NCBI GenBank assembly: GCA_019359595.1
Contig: JAHHGZ010000012.1
Span: 123,608-187,607, forward strand
Length of the DNA stretch: 64,000 nt
Direction of reading: 5' to 3'
Source of the DNA: Cyanomargarita calcarea GSE-NOS-MK-12-04C
GTDB taxonomy: Bacteria; Cyanobacteriota; Cyanobacteriia; Cyanobacteriales; Nostocaceae
The position numbers and the translations under genes were made by a program. The notes beneath the pieces were generated by a model. It was not told the DNA's origin. It saw nothing but the letters and a program-made list of their open reading frames with translations, and made no database searches. This document shows, one piece after another, positions 27,499 through 35,490 of this stretch. Within the stretch, counting starts at the first letter, position 1, and the number at the start of each line of letters is the position of its first letter.

Positions 27499-27586
27499 AA
27501 ACTGTATACCAGACAATCCCAAACTGTATGCCAGACAATCCCAAACTGTATGCCAGACAATTGCAAACTGTATGCCAGACAATGGG
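27499..27586. promoter_or_regulatory. Four 22-bp tandem repeats upstream of the DUF938 gene
   Basis: Units at 27499, 27521, 27543 and 27565 of the form AAACTGTATGCCAGACAATC; unit 1 has one change (TATACC) and the last two bases of units 3 and 4 vary. A TAAAAT box follows at about 27597, and the gene starts 40 bp after the last unit. The 22-bp spacing is two helical turns, so a protein could bind all copies on one face. Confidence 0.7.
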
Positions 27587-27625
27587 AGGTAATTCGCTAA
27601 AATTAGATATGTGTCTGTCACCGAT

Positions 27626-28279
27626 ATGAATACACCACTTGATGCACGAAAATACGCCCCAGCAACCGAACGCAATCGGGAAGCTATACTGGAGGTTCTT
27701 TCACAAATCCTACCTCCTACTGGTGCAGTTTTAGAGATTGCCTCAGGTACAGGGGAACACGCAACCTTTTTCGCTTCACGTTTAGGCGATAGCGCAAGCG
27801 CCGCTAAAAGCGATCGCAAATGGCTCCCTTCTGACCCTAATCCCGAATTGCGTGCTAGCATTGCAGCATGGTCTGAATATTTGGGATGCGCAAATATTTA
27901 TCCACCCATCGACTTAGATGCTAGTAATTCAGTCTGGGCAGTGGAAGATAATTTAGATACTTTGCCAATTGCTGCCATAGTCAACATTAATATGATTCAC
28001 ATTTCGCCTTGGTCAGCTTGTTTAGGGCTGATGGCAGGTGCTGGTCGGATTCTTAAAGCAGGTGGAGTACTGTATTTATACGGTCCATTTAAGCAGAATG
28101 GGAAACATACGGCACCAAGCAACGAGGCTTTTGATGAGTCTCTCAGGATGCAAAGTTTAGAATGGGGTGTACGCGATTTAGATGATGTTGTCGTCGCAGC
28201 ACAAGCACATAACCTAAACTTGATAAATACTCATAAAATGCCTGCAAATAATCTTTCGCTAATCTTTCAACGAGTTTAA
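27626..28279 (+). CDS. DUF938 SAM-dependent methyltransferase-like protein
   Basis: A 217-residue class I methyltransferase fold of the DUF938 family. The N-terminal part contains YAPATERNREAILEVLSQIL followed by motif I VLEIASGTGEHATFFA (the SAM-binding glycine-rich loop). It continues with a WLPSDPNPELRASIAAW block and NMIHISPWSACLGLMAGAGRILKAGG. No substrate is known. ATG 27626 is chosen; a GTG at 27611 is also possible and neither has a clear ribosome-binding site. Four 22-bp repeats lie just upstream. Confidence 0.85.
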   Translation: MNTPLDARKYAPATERNREAILEVLSQILPPTGAVLEIASGTGEHATFFASRLGDSASAAKSDRKWLPSDPNPELRASIAAWSEYLGCANIYPPIDLDASNSVWAVEDNLDTLPIAAIVNINMIHISPWSACLGLMAGAGRILKAGGVLYLYGPFKQNGKHTAPSNEAFDESLRMQSLEWGVRDLDDVVVAAQAHNLNLINTHKMPANNLSLIFQRV

Positions 28280-28288
28280 TAAACTTAT

Positions 28289-28401
28289 GACTTACGCAGA
28301 ACTATGGAAGAATTAACCGCAGAGAGAAGTTGGCGGTTTCGGCTCGGTGTCTATATATACTTCGGCGGGTCACAGAGTTTGGGAGAGTTTTTGCGTAAGT
28401 T
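28289..28401. mobile_element. MITE-like repeat, GACTTACGCA ends, copy 2
   Basis: Terminal sequences GACTTACGCAGA and TTTTTGCGTAAGT match the ends of 8570-8699. The 113-bp interior is different and carries no gene. It begins 10 bp after the DUF938 stop codon and ends 32 bp before the acyltransferase. Confidence 0.65.
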
Positions 28402-28432
28402 TTGAATCAAGATTTTTTTTGGAGAGTCTATT

Positions 28433-29869
28433 TTGTTCGATTCGATTCACCATGCGAAACCACGCTTAGAATTTATTCCCCAACGGTTTAACCGATTTGT
28501 GCTGAAACTGGCACATATTTTCTTGCCAGTCTTGCTGCGTTTTCGAGTCAGACCGTGGTTACCGGCTGGTATTTCTCAAGTATCCGTGGCTAATGCTAAG
28601 ACGTTAGTCGATTTATATCAACAATTCCAATCGGGAAAAATTCGCTTGCTCATGGCATTTCGTCACCCTGAGGTAGACGATCCAGTTTGTATGATGTATC
28701 TGCTTTCTCGAAGTGTCCCACAAGCTGCACGTCAACTCGGTATACGTTTGCAAAAGCCATTTCACAGCCATTTTGTCTATGACCGAGGCATGACTATTTG
28801 GGCTGGAGAATGGCTAGGTTTGTTTTTTTCACGTTTGGGAGGAATTCCCATTCATCGAGGTAAGCGACTGGATAGAGTTGCTTTGCGAACTGCACGGGAT
28901 TTGTTTGTTAATGGTAAAATGCCGATTTCAGTTGCCCCAGAAGGTGCCACCAACGGTCATAGTGAAATTGTCAGTCCATTGGAACCTGGTGTCGCACAGT
29001 TGGGTTTTTGGTGTGTCGAAGATTTGGTAAAAGCTAACCGTCCCGAGACAGTTTTGATTGTACCGATTGGCATAAAATATAGTTACATCCAGCCACCTTG
29101 GTCAAAATTGGACTGGCTTTTAAGTAAGTTGGAAGCGGATAGCGGTTTGATATCCCCCTTGAAAGAAGGCGACATTAAGAGTAGTGTTCAGAAACCAGAA
29201 GAAATTTTCTATCCCCGTCTGTTGCGTTTGGCAGAGCATCTTCTCACACAGATGGAAGAATTTTATCGACGATTTTATCATCAAAATATCGCAGAAAGTG
29301 ACCCAAATGGTAGTCCCAATCAAATATTGATAGCACGATTGCAAGTTTTACTGGATACAGCATTACGTGTTGCCGAGCAATATTTTGACCTCCAACCCCA
29401 AGGAAATATAATAGATCGTTGTCGCCGCGTCGAGGAAGTTGGTTGGAATTGTATATATCGGGAGGACATATCAGATATGAATGCGATATCACCCTTACAT
29501 CGAGGAATGGCAGATTGGGTTGCAGCAGAAGCAAAGATGCGAATGCGACATATGCGGTTGGTGGAAAGCTTTGTATCGGTGACAGCAACTTATGTTCAGG
29601 AAAAGCCAACAGTTGAACGCTTTGCCGAAACAACACTCATCATATTTGATACGATCGCCCGAATTCAAGGAAAAAAATCTCCCCGTCGTCCGCATTTGGG
29701 TTGGAGACAAGCTACATTAACTGTGGGTGAACCAATTTCAGTTACTGAACGTTGGCCACTTGATGAAAGCGATAAACCTACGGTTGGCTTACGCGATCGC
29801 CTGAAAGCAAGAAAAGCTGTTAACGATTTAACTAACGACATACAAATGAGTTTAGAAAAATTAATCTAA
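28433..29869 (+). CDS. 1-acyl-sn-glycerol-3-phosphate acyltransferase-like protein
   Basis: A 478-residue acyltransferase of the PlsC/LPLAT superfamily. The catalytic HX4D motif is FRHPEVDD (about residues 75-82) and the glycerophosphate-binding motif is PEGATNG (about 168-175). These sit in the N-terminal half, with the GGIPIHRGK block between them. The C-terminal half is a cyanobacteria-type extension of unknown role. The start is a TTG at 28433, with GGAGAG 9 nt upstream. It is likely a membrane-associated lipid enzyme. The exact acyl acceptor is not determined. Confidence 0.8.
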   Translation: MFDSIHHAKPRLEFIPQRFNRFVLKLAHIFLPVLLRFRVRPWLPAGISQVSVANAKTLVDLYQQFQSGKIRLLMAFRHPEVDDPVCMMYLLSRSVPQAARQLGIRLQKPFHSHFVYDRGMTIWAGEWLGLFFSRLGGIPIHRGKRLDRVALRTARDLFVNGKMPISVAPEGATNGHSEIVSPLEPGVAQLGFWCVEDLVKANRPETVLIVPIGIKYSYIQPPWSKLDWLLSKLEADSGLISPLKEGDIKSSVQKPEEIFYPRLLRLAEHLLTQMEEFYRRFYHQNIAESDPNGSPNQILIARLQVLLDTALRVAEQYFDLQPQGNIIDRCRRVEEVGWNCIYREDISDMNAISPLHRGMADWVAAEAKMRMRHMRLVESFVSVTATYVQEKPTVERFAETTLIIFDTIARIQGKKSPRRPHLGWRQATLTVGEPISVTERWPLDESDKPTVGLRDRLKARKAVNDLTNDIQMSLEKLI

Positions 29870-29910
29870 TATAAATTTTTTTTCCCCATAACCCATTCCC
29901 CCTTACCCAT

Positions 29911-30279
29911 ATGGCAGACGTAAACGGCACTTGGCTGGGAACCTATTGGCAATCAGAAAACCCTACCCGCTTTGAAGCAGCACTAGTTCAAAGTGGTAAT
30001 GCTTTAACTGGTAATATTCTGGATGATAGTTTTTTAGGAGAGGCTCAAGTCAGCGGTGAGGTAATTGGGCGTAGTATTAGCTTTAGTAAACGGTATTTGA
30101 CGACTTCATCCGATCCAGTCGATTACACTGGCACAATTTCAGAGGATGAGAATTTCATCCAAGGTAAGTGGAAAATCGGTCGCAGGTATTCTGGTGTTTG
30201 GGAAGCACGACGTGGAGGTGAGAATCTGACAGCAGATTTAGAGAATGCTAAGAGGAAGCAATTACCCGTGAGCATTTAG
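29911..30279 (+). CDS. Conserved small beta-rich protein of unknown function
   Basis: A 122-residue protein starting MADVNGTWLGTYWQSENPTR. Its alternation of beta strands with G-x-W motifs (NGTWLGTYW, GKWKIGRRYSGVWEARR) suggests a small beta barrel, like other short cyanobacterial proteins with a repeated WxGxY pattern. Function is unknown. The TAG stop is immediately followed by the tRNA-Ala fragment at 30281, so it is the last host gene before the prophage element. Confidence 0.75.
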   Translation: MADVNGTWLGTYWQSENPTRFEAALVQSGNALTGNILDDSFLGEAQVSGEVIGRSISFSKRYLTTSSDPVDYTGTISEDENFIQGKWKIGRRYSGVWEARRGGENLTADLENAKRKQLPVSI

Positions 30280-30280
30280 A

Positions 30281-30317
30281 TGGAGGTTAGCGGACTCGAA
30301 CCGCTGACATCCTGCTT
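30281..30317 (-). other. 3' fragment of tRNA-Ala (TGC), probable att scar
   Basis: Read on the minus strand, these 37 nt match the 3' end of the cyanobacterial tRNA-Ala(UGC) gene. They comprise the anticodon-stem half AAGCAGG, the T arm AGCGGTTCGAGTCCGCT and the acceptor end AACCTCCA. The 5' half is missing. A 3' tRNA fragment next to a tyrosine integrase gene is the usual form of an attachment site of a tRNA-targeting element. Confidence 0.8.
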
Positions 30318-30369
30318 TCCCCGTACTCGTTGGAAAATTTTTCAACGAGTAGGCTTGCAGGTTTATCGG

Positions 30370-30580
30370 CTATCGTGGCGGCTTACGAAATGGCTTCGTA
30401 AGAATTTTTTCTATGCTCCAGCCCTTCTTTAGTCTGGCGTAAATTGAATTCCTGTTGACCCCTAATTTACTTGCCCAGTCTTTTAAGCAAAGAGTTTCGC
30501 CCCTAAACTCTATCCAATGTATGTGACTTTTCCTGTTTAAATGTTGTTCTTTAACCGTTGCCCACCTGCAATTCTCAGGA
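30370..30580 (-). pseudogene. C-terminal fragment of an HNH-type phage endonuclease
   Basis: The minus-strand frame contains PENCRWATVKEQHLNRKSH, then RGETLCLKDWASKLGVNRNS and ARLKKGWSIEKILTKP, ending at TAG 30370. This is the usual C-terminal part of phage HNH endonucleases (the PENCRWAT motif followed by a helix-turn-helix-like module). The N-terminal catalytic part is missing: the fragment is joined to the end of the integrase at about 30580. Confidence 0.75.
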
Positions 30581-31288
30581 GCGTAGTTTCATAGGAGCGC
30601 CTCTATCTAGTGAATGTACTGAATGGCAATGCCGCATCCAGTGACACGACACTTTTGGGTTTACCCCTGCCTTGATGGCCGCGACTTTGACAATACGATG
30701 TACAGCACTGCGGTCAAGTCGATGCCCTCGTACACTGCAAAATACGGGAGATTCGCCACTTTGGACTCCCCTCAATGTCTCTAACTCCACCCATACCGAG
30801 TCGGGCACAAGAACCACCCGACGTTTCCCCCCTTTCCCAAAAATTGATACCTGCATTGCGCCGTCGTTACGTTCGAGAAAATCTTCCCAGTTCAAACCGC
30901 ACGCTTCGGATACACGCATTCCGGTGGCTTACAGCAATTTTAGTAAAGTGCGATCGCGTCCGGGTGCAGCTGTGTTAATGAGCTTCAATATCTCCCGCTG
31001 TGGCAGAATGCGGTGGGCAATGGTGTACTCAATTTTGCGCAATCGTAGCGCTGCTGCAATGTTGAAGCGGATGTAATTCAGCTTGGCAGCAAAGGAAAAA
31101 AGCGATTTGACTGAGTTGATTTTACGGCGAATGGTGCGTTCTTTGAGGGTCAGGGTAGTCAGGTGTGTAGCATACCCTTGCAAGTCAAGAAGAACCATTG
31201 CTGTGAGTGGTTTATCGACTAAATCCAGACGTTTGAAAACTTGGCGCTTGCTATTAGCTGAAGTGGGTAAGCCGACTGTGAGGAGTTA
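30575..31288 (-). pseudogene. Tyrosine recombinase/integrase, broken
   Basis: XerC/D-like integrase remains. The N-terminal core-binding part runs from KRLDLVDKPLTAMVLLDLQG. An in-frame TAA at about 30922-30920 lies within KLL-stop-ATGMRVSEACGLNW, where homologues have Tyr. The catalytic domain includes R of ATGMRVSEACGL and the HxxR-like HWMRHCHS, then ends at GAPMKLRS-stop, just where homologues continue to the catalytic Tyr. The first 30-40 residues of the N-terminus are also replaced by an overlapping gene. Broken at both ends and in the middle, it is not functional. Confidence 0.85.
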
Positions 31289-31395
31289 AGTTCGTCAAGT
31301 CGCTCCTTTACGCTGCGGGTGGTCAAGCCAATTTTGTATCGGCTTGTGCCTACCGCGTGGATAAAGTAGATGTGGCCAGTTTTAGGGCTTGACAT
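31219..31395 (-). pseudogene. GIY-YIG-type (T5orf172/Mug113) domain, truncated
   Basis: A 58-residue open frame: GHIYFIHAVGTSRYKIGLTTRSVKERLDELN, then PLQLIASAKFSNVWI. The first 45 residues match the T5orf172/Mug113 nuclease-like domain (GxIYFI..ySrYKIGlT). The domain normally continues for 30 or more residues; here it stops where the sequence becomes integrase in another frame. The start overlaps the end of the ATPase gene by 14 bp. It is probably a remnant produced by the same recombination that truncated the integrase. Confidence 0.6.
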
Positions 31396-32839
31396 TGGAT
31401 TTAAACTTTGCAATTAAAGACTTGCGTTTCTCTTGCTCTAAAACTTCTGCAACAGCAGTAAGCATTTTTTCTGCCTTATCTCCACTTAATCCCAATTCAT
31501 TCGTTACAAACTCGTTGACAGTGGTTTCTTGTGTTGCTTCTAGCTTTGCCAGCAGAGCAGTTTGTTGGTTTGAAAAGCTGCGGGTATCGCGGTTGTAGCC
31601 AGAGTAGTTGGGAAGCTCCGGCATAGGAAACCACTGATTGAATCCCCCGTGGTAGATAGCACGCCCAACAGGAGATTTTTTACATAGCGTTTCTAACTCA
31701 GTAGAAGATAAACGTTTGTCACTTGATATAATCTGGGCTTTGAGAATCTGCTCGGACGCGGGGATTTGTGCCGCCGATATCAACACAATAGGTGTAAAAA
31801 TAGATCGCTCACCGCCGTTAAAGCCAATGCCATCGGTATGGGCATTTTGGGAAGAGGCAATAAATTTGATGCCGCGTGAATCACCTGAACTTGAGTAGCT
31901 AACAAATTTTGCTTTGAGTAACTGGGCCGCACCTTTGATGGTGCCGAGAAGTTTCATGGTTGCAGCAATTTCACCAAAGCAAAGAATTTTTAGCTCCGTG
32001 CCAGCATCAAAGCTTTCAAATTCTTCGAGGCACTCACAAACCCAATCACAAACCTGTTGTGGTGATTCTTCTGCTATGTTCATGTGGAAAGGATAATCGA
32101 CACAGCCGTCAAAGTAGCCGACCTCTTTCGGATCGGCTTTGGGGTCGATAAAAAATATTGTGGCTTTGGGGTGTAGACTACGAACATCTCGCAGCACATT
32201 GGAGAGGAATAAGTCTTTGCCAACCCCTGGAACACCAACGATTAGGGTGTTTTTTAGATTTTCAGCAATACTGCGGGTAAGGTTCGGAATTTGCTTTGAG
32301 AATTGAGTTTTTGCGCTCATGTCGCCACGGAGATTCGGAACGGTGGCAGACTTTGCTTTTTCTGGCTGGTCAGGCAACCTTGCTGTGAGTGATGTGTATT
32401 CTTCTGAGGTGTTTGATGTCATAGAGACGCTTTCTATGTTAACAATTTTTTGTTGAGCCAAAAATTCAGATGCATCGCTACTGAGGGGGTAACCATTCTC
32501 GCGTGCCCACTGGCATTGAGCAACGATTTCTTCATCTCCAACCTGCGCCCTAAAAGCATGGAATTTACTGCCTTCTAGGGCGTGAGCAAAACATCCAAAT
32601 TCGTGAACTGCTGCTTGGCTATGCTGCGACTTAGAAGCCGATGATAATGAAAACATCAAGCAGCAGACAAAGCTAAAAATCCCCATTGGTACGCCTGCAA
32701 ATGGCACAATTGCTACGCTCCCTAGTATTCCTAGAATCACGACGTATTGAAGGTTGCCGTTGCGGGTGCCTCTCAATGCTTCAATTGCCCACTCTTCTGA
32801 ATCCCGTTCTGTGCGTCCTTTAGGGTTAAACATGGTCAT
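31382..32839 (-). CDS. VirD4/FtsK-like membrane-anchored ATPase
   Basis: A 485-residue protein with two N-terminal membrane helices (YVVILGILGSVAIVPFAG and GIFSFVCCLMFSLSSA). A RecA/HerA-like ATPase domain follows, with Walker A IVGVPGVGKD (about residues 197-206) and Walker B-like IFFIDPKADPKE (about 225). VirD4-type coupling proteins and FtsK-like pumps have this layout, so a role in DNA transport or packaging at a membrane is inferred. It is the largest gene of a minus-strand operon and overlaps the preceding gene by 4 bp (ATGA). Confidence 0.75.
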   Translation of the reverse strand: MTMFNPKGRTERDSEEWAIEALRGTRNGNLQYVVILGILGSVAIVPFAGVPMGIFSFVCCLMFSLSSASKSQHSQAAVHEFGCFAHALEGSKFHAFRAQVGDEEIVAQCQWARENGYPLSSDASEFLAQQKIVNIESVSMTSNTSEEYTSLTARLPDQPEKAKSATVPNLRGDMSAKTQFSKQIPNLTRSIAENLKNTLIVGVPGVGKDLFLSNVLRDVRSLHPKATIFFIDPKADPKEVGYFDGCVDYPFHMNIAEESPQQVCDWVCECLEEFESFDAGTELKILCFGEIAATMKLLGTIKGAAQLLKAKFVSYSSSGDSRGIKFIASSQNAHTDGIGFNGGERSIFTPIVLISAAQIPASEQILKAQIISSDKRLSSTELETLCKKSPVGRAIYHGGFNQWFPMPELPNYSGYNRDTRSFSNQQTALLAKLEATQETTVNEFVTNELGLSGDKAEKMLTAVAEVLEQEKRKSLIAKFKSNVKP

Positions 32840-33471
32840 CGTTGCGGCTGTGTTGCGGATAATAAACTAAATGTCCAAATCAACATCAGGACAATAAACT
32901 CAACAGCGAATATTGTTTGCAAATTAAGAAAAACGTTTCCCCAGTTTATTAACTCAAATCTTCCGTAAAGCAACATATCTCCTATCATTTCAATTCCACC
33001 TTTGATGGGCGAATTGATAATTGAATTGACCATGAAATCAATTAAATAAGAGACAACGCACAGTTTTTCTAAATTTGCCACGAATGAAACGGGAAGGGCA
33101 TTGTAGACAGTTTTCATCTTTACTACTACTGCCTCGTCACCGTCTCTAATATTTACTTTTTGGCGAGTGTCTGACTTTGTAATCAGCGACTTCATGAATT
33201 TTTCGCTGCTAAATAATAGGATTGGGAATAACTGCAAAAATTGAAGAATAGCCCAGAAGCAAGTGCCAAATATTAGCAAAATGCTTAAAGAAGCAAGGTT
33301 GCTGTCAAATTTGAAAACGCCTTGTGATAAAATCGTCACGAACTTTATATAAGGCGATACGTTGAGGCAGACAAACCACAATCCGGCAATTAATAAACAG
33401 AAAATAAAAACGTTGAGTAATGCGCGAGTTTTGTCAAGCCGTTGTTGTTGTGGCCGATTTGTTCTAACCAT
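32836..33471 (-). CDS. Membrane protein of the ATPase operon
   Basis: A 211-residue protein with four to five hydrophobic helices (LLNVFIFCLLIAGLWFVCL, LASLSILLIFGTCFWAIL, near FVANLEKLCVVSYLIDFM, and VFLNLQTIFAVEFIVLMLIW). The start is uncertain: ATG 33471 is chosen, but 33516 and 33540 are in frame and would overlap the preceding gene. Its stop overlaps the start of the ATPase gene. Family not recognised; the context suggests a membrane partner of the VirD4-like ATPase. Confidence 0.6.
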   Translation of the reverse strand: MVRTNRPQQQRLDKTRALLNVFIFCLLIAGLWFVCLNVSPYIKFVTILSQGVFKFDSNLASLSILLIFGTCFWAILQFLQLFPILLFSSEKFMKSLITKSDTRQKVNIRDGDEAVVVKMKTVYNALPVSFVANLEKLCVVSYLIDFMVNSIINSPIKGGIEMIGDMLLYGRFELINWGNVFLNLQTIFAVEFIVLMLIWTFSLLSATQPQR

Positions 33472-33487
33472 GTGTTGTTTGTTGAAA

Positions 33488-33961
33488 TTACTGATTGGGT
33501 AAGACGTAGCGTGCATTGGCACGTTTTTTGGCTTTTTCAATTAGTTGTAAGTTGCCTGTAAAAAATACCTCCCCAACAACGGGTTTTGATTGGCTGCGAA
33601 CGATTACCGCAGTTCCACCATTTGCGTCGCAGACGATATTGTTGGGAGCAAGGGGAGTTTTACGCACCTGGTCTATCACTGGCAAACCTTCTGTTAATCC
33701 AGTAAATTTATTTGGGGCAATTTGAGCGACAACCATGATGCAGCCATTACGGAACCTTGATGCCGCAATTTGTTCTTGTTTAGCTAGTAATGCTTCTGAA
33801 ATATCAATTTGCTTTTCTTTTTCAGATTTACTGCGATTTGCGGCTTGTACCATATTTGAGGATTGCATATTAGCCTCAATTGTCGAACGCGATAAAGCAA
33901 ATATTACACAGCCAGCAAAGAACATTATTGGAAACATCGGGTTGCGATTAAGCCACTTCAT
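33488..33961 (-). CDS. Small protein with one N-terminal membrane anchor
   Basis: A 157-residue protein with a helix at about residues 7-24 (MFPIMFFAGCVIFALSRS), then a helical stretch and a soluble beta-rich C-terminal domain with a cysteine pair (FRNGCIMVVAQ, NNIVCDANGGTAVIVRSQ). It overlaps the upstream gene by 4 bp (ATGA). The topology resembles single-anchor periplasmic or assembly proteins of secretion systems. Family not recognised. Confidence 0.6.
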   Translation of the reverse strand: MKWLNRNPMFPIMFFAGCVIFALSRSTIEANMQSSNMVQAANRSKSEKEKQIDISEALLAKQEQIAASRFRNGCIMVVAQIAPNKFTGLTEGLPVIDQVRKTPLAPNNIVCDANGGTAVIVRSQSKPVVGEVFFTGNLQLIEKAKKRANARYVLPNQ

Positions 33962-34644
33962 GAAGCCACTCTCAGTGAAGCTTTTTTTATCAAATTTTTG
34001 ACCAATGCTTTGGTATCTTTCGCTGTTTTGGGGATAATACGCGGCTTTTTTCCGGTTGCTACCTCTGACAAAAATTCGTCTGCGTCAAAATCCAAAGTTT
34101 CTTCGTTGATAACGGTATGTAAGTCTAGTTCGGTTTGTTCAATCGGTTTAACATCAAATTCTTCAAGTAGTTGTTTTAACTTTTCAGGCTCATTTAAAAG
34201 CTTTGTCATTGCCTCAATTTGCTGTACCGATAAATCGCGCTGCTCGCCTAAAAATTGGGCATTGAGGTGTGACATCGTACCCGAAAATGCGGCACGCTGC
34301 ATCTGGTGTAAAGTTGCCGCTTGACTTACAGCACCTTCAACAACAATTTCAACCATTGCGTTGAATATCTGTGGATTCAGGTTTTGGGCTTTTGCGGATG
34401 CTAATTCAACTGCCATTTTTTGGGTTTGGGCAAGGTTTGATTCTTGGATTTGGCGATATTCTTTTACAGCTGCTTCTGTTATTTCAAAAGCCCCTTCTAG
34501 CTGTTCAGTTATTTCCGTTGGAAACTCACTCGCTTCTGGGTCAATGGAAGTATCGTACTTGGCAAGTTCGGTAAGTGCCCTTACTACCTGCGCAGGTGTG
34601 TACGAATTTGAGAAAAATTCAAATAATTCTTGGCGACTAAACAT
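33958..34644 (-). CDS. Coiled-coil protein of the ATPase operon
   Basis: A 228-residue soluble, mainly helical protein starting MFSRQELFEFFSNSYTPAQVV, with long charged and Gln-rich stretches likely to form coiled coils (residues 60-150) and a basic C-terminus (KTAKDTKALVKNLIKKASLRV). The ATG at 34644 has AGGAG 10 nt upstream and is preferred to the ATG at 34671. Its TGA overlaps the next gene start. Function unknown. Confidence 0.65.
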   Translation of the reverse strand: MFSRQELFEFFSNSYTPAQVVRALTELAKYDTSIDPEASEFPTEITEQLEGAFEITEAAVKEYRQIQESNLAQTQKMAVELASAKAQNLNPQIFNAMVEIVVEGAVSQAATLHQMQRAAFSGTMSHLNAQFLGEQRDLSVQQIEAMTKLLNEPEKLKQLLEEFDVKPIEQTELDLHTVINEETLDFDADEFLSEVATGKKPRIIPKTAKDTKALVKNLIKKASLRVAS

Positions 34645-34657
34645 GATTTGCTCCTGG

Positions 34658-35065
34658 TTATTGACTTTCAAGCCAGTTGTTGAATTGTTGTCTTGTTAGA
34701 TACGTGTGAGATTGCTTTAGCCAGTCCTTGATTTCGTCGTACTCGCGCTTTTTTCCGTCACACCATCCTTGCCGCTGCGCGTGAATCAATCCCAGGATAA
34801 AGCGCTGATAATTGTCAAGAAATTTTGATTTTCGATATTCTTTCAAAAGCGGAAACACCAAGCGGATAATTTCTCGCTCCCACCGCCATATCGAAGTGCG
34901 ATCGCATCTCAAAATTACTGCCCAATCTTTGCGGGATTGGTAAAAGGGCTGAAAATGCGCTGAGAGTAGGTTTCTGGACTCCAGTATTTGAAAATATTCA
35001 TGTTGCACTGCTGTTGATTTAGTGTTGCAGTTTGATGCAACACAACTGCTATGTGGTTGAAACAC
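34658..35065 (-). CDS. Small protein, first gene of the ATPase operon
   Basis: Up to 135 residues; the true start is not clear because the first 25 codons overlap an inverted-repeat promoter-like region and contain Asn/Cys-rich sequence. The likely core begins near HEYFQILESRNLLSAHF and contains SRKDWAVILRCDRTSIWRWER, which may form a helix-turn-helix. Tryptophan and Arg are abundant. I do not recognise the family. Confidence 0.5.
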   Translation of the reverse strand: MFQPHSSCVASNCNTKSTAVQHEYFQILESRNLLSAHFQPFYQSRKDWAVILRCDRTSIWRWEREIIRLVFPLLKEYRKSKFLDNYQRFILGLIHAQRQGWCDGKKREYDEIKDWLKQSHTYLTRQQFNNWLESQ

Positions 35066-35083
35066 GTTGCAGTTGTGTTGTAC
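34990..35083. promoter_or_regulatory. Cluster of GTTGCA/TGCAAC inverted repeats
   Basis: Repeated half-sites GTTGCA or TGCAAC occur at about 35002, 35025, 35036 and 35067. The longest pair is GCAACACAACTGC (35036-35048) against GCAGTTGTGTTG (35070-35081). They lie at the start of the six-gene operon and look like operator sites for a repressor. Confidence 0.55.
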
Positions 35084-35097
35084 ATACTTAAAATAAA

Positions 35098-35118
35098 AGA
35101 ACCCGGCCTCCGGGTTCT
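35098..35118 (-). terminator. Rho-independent terminator of the 35147-35368 gene
   Basis: Perfect stem AGAACCCGG / CCGGGTTCT with loop CCT. On the minus strand it is followed by TTTTATTTT. It lies 29 bp after the small gene and separates it from the ATPase operon. Confidence 0.8.
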
Positions 35119-35146
35119 ACGAAGTTATAAACGAATTTTATGTTTA

Positions 35147-35368
35147 TTAATCAGCGCAATAGTTGCGGATTTGTAACTTTATAAAATCTGGTACGCTACC
35201 ACCATGCGACAGATAAAAATCAATTAGCCAGCATTGTGACCGTACTGAATCTGGAATCTCGCAGCTACCTGCCAAATAATCATCAATCCTGCGGTATCCC
35301 TTACCGAGGATAGCTGGTAGTAAAGTTCGTGATATTGCCCACTTGGTTTGTAGTTCGCGGGGTGTCAT
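35147..35368 (-). CDS. Small prophage protein, possible DNA-binding
   Basis: A 73-residue protein starting MTPRELQTKWAISRTLLPAIL. The order of helices and a RRIDDYLAGSCEIPDSV segment could form a small DNA-binding fold, but no known family is recognised. It has its own terminator and a GC-rich hairpin (GGTGCG/CGCACC) upstream at about 35415-35432. Confidence 0.5.
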   Translation of the reverse strand: MTPRELQTKWAISRTLLPAILGKGYRRIDDYLAGSCEIPDSVRSQCWLIDFYLSHGGSVPDFIKLQIRNYCAD

Positions 35369-35490
35369 GATGTTAGTGCCCTTCTGTAGGTGATTCTACG
35401 GCTTGGGAAGTCCTGGTGCGCTGACACGCACCGGGCATTCTCTTGTTGTGCGTACTATGATAATATGCACCAAAATATTATACTAATTTT

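Noticed and set aside
27499..27586. CRISPR array
   Set aside because: 22-bp units without spacers; a tandem repeat, not CRISPR.
30281..30420. tRNA-Ala with an intron in the anticodon loop
   Set aside because: CCTGC occurs again 40 nt upstream of the fragment on the minus strand with a hairpin between. But the D arm and 5' acceptor strand are missing, so it is not a split tRNA gene.
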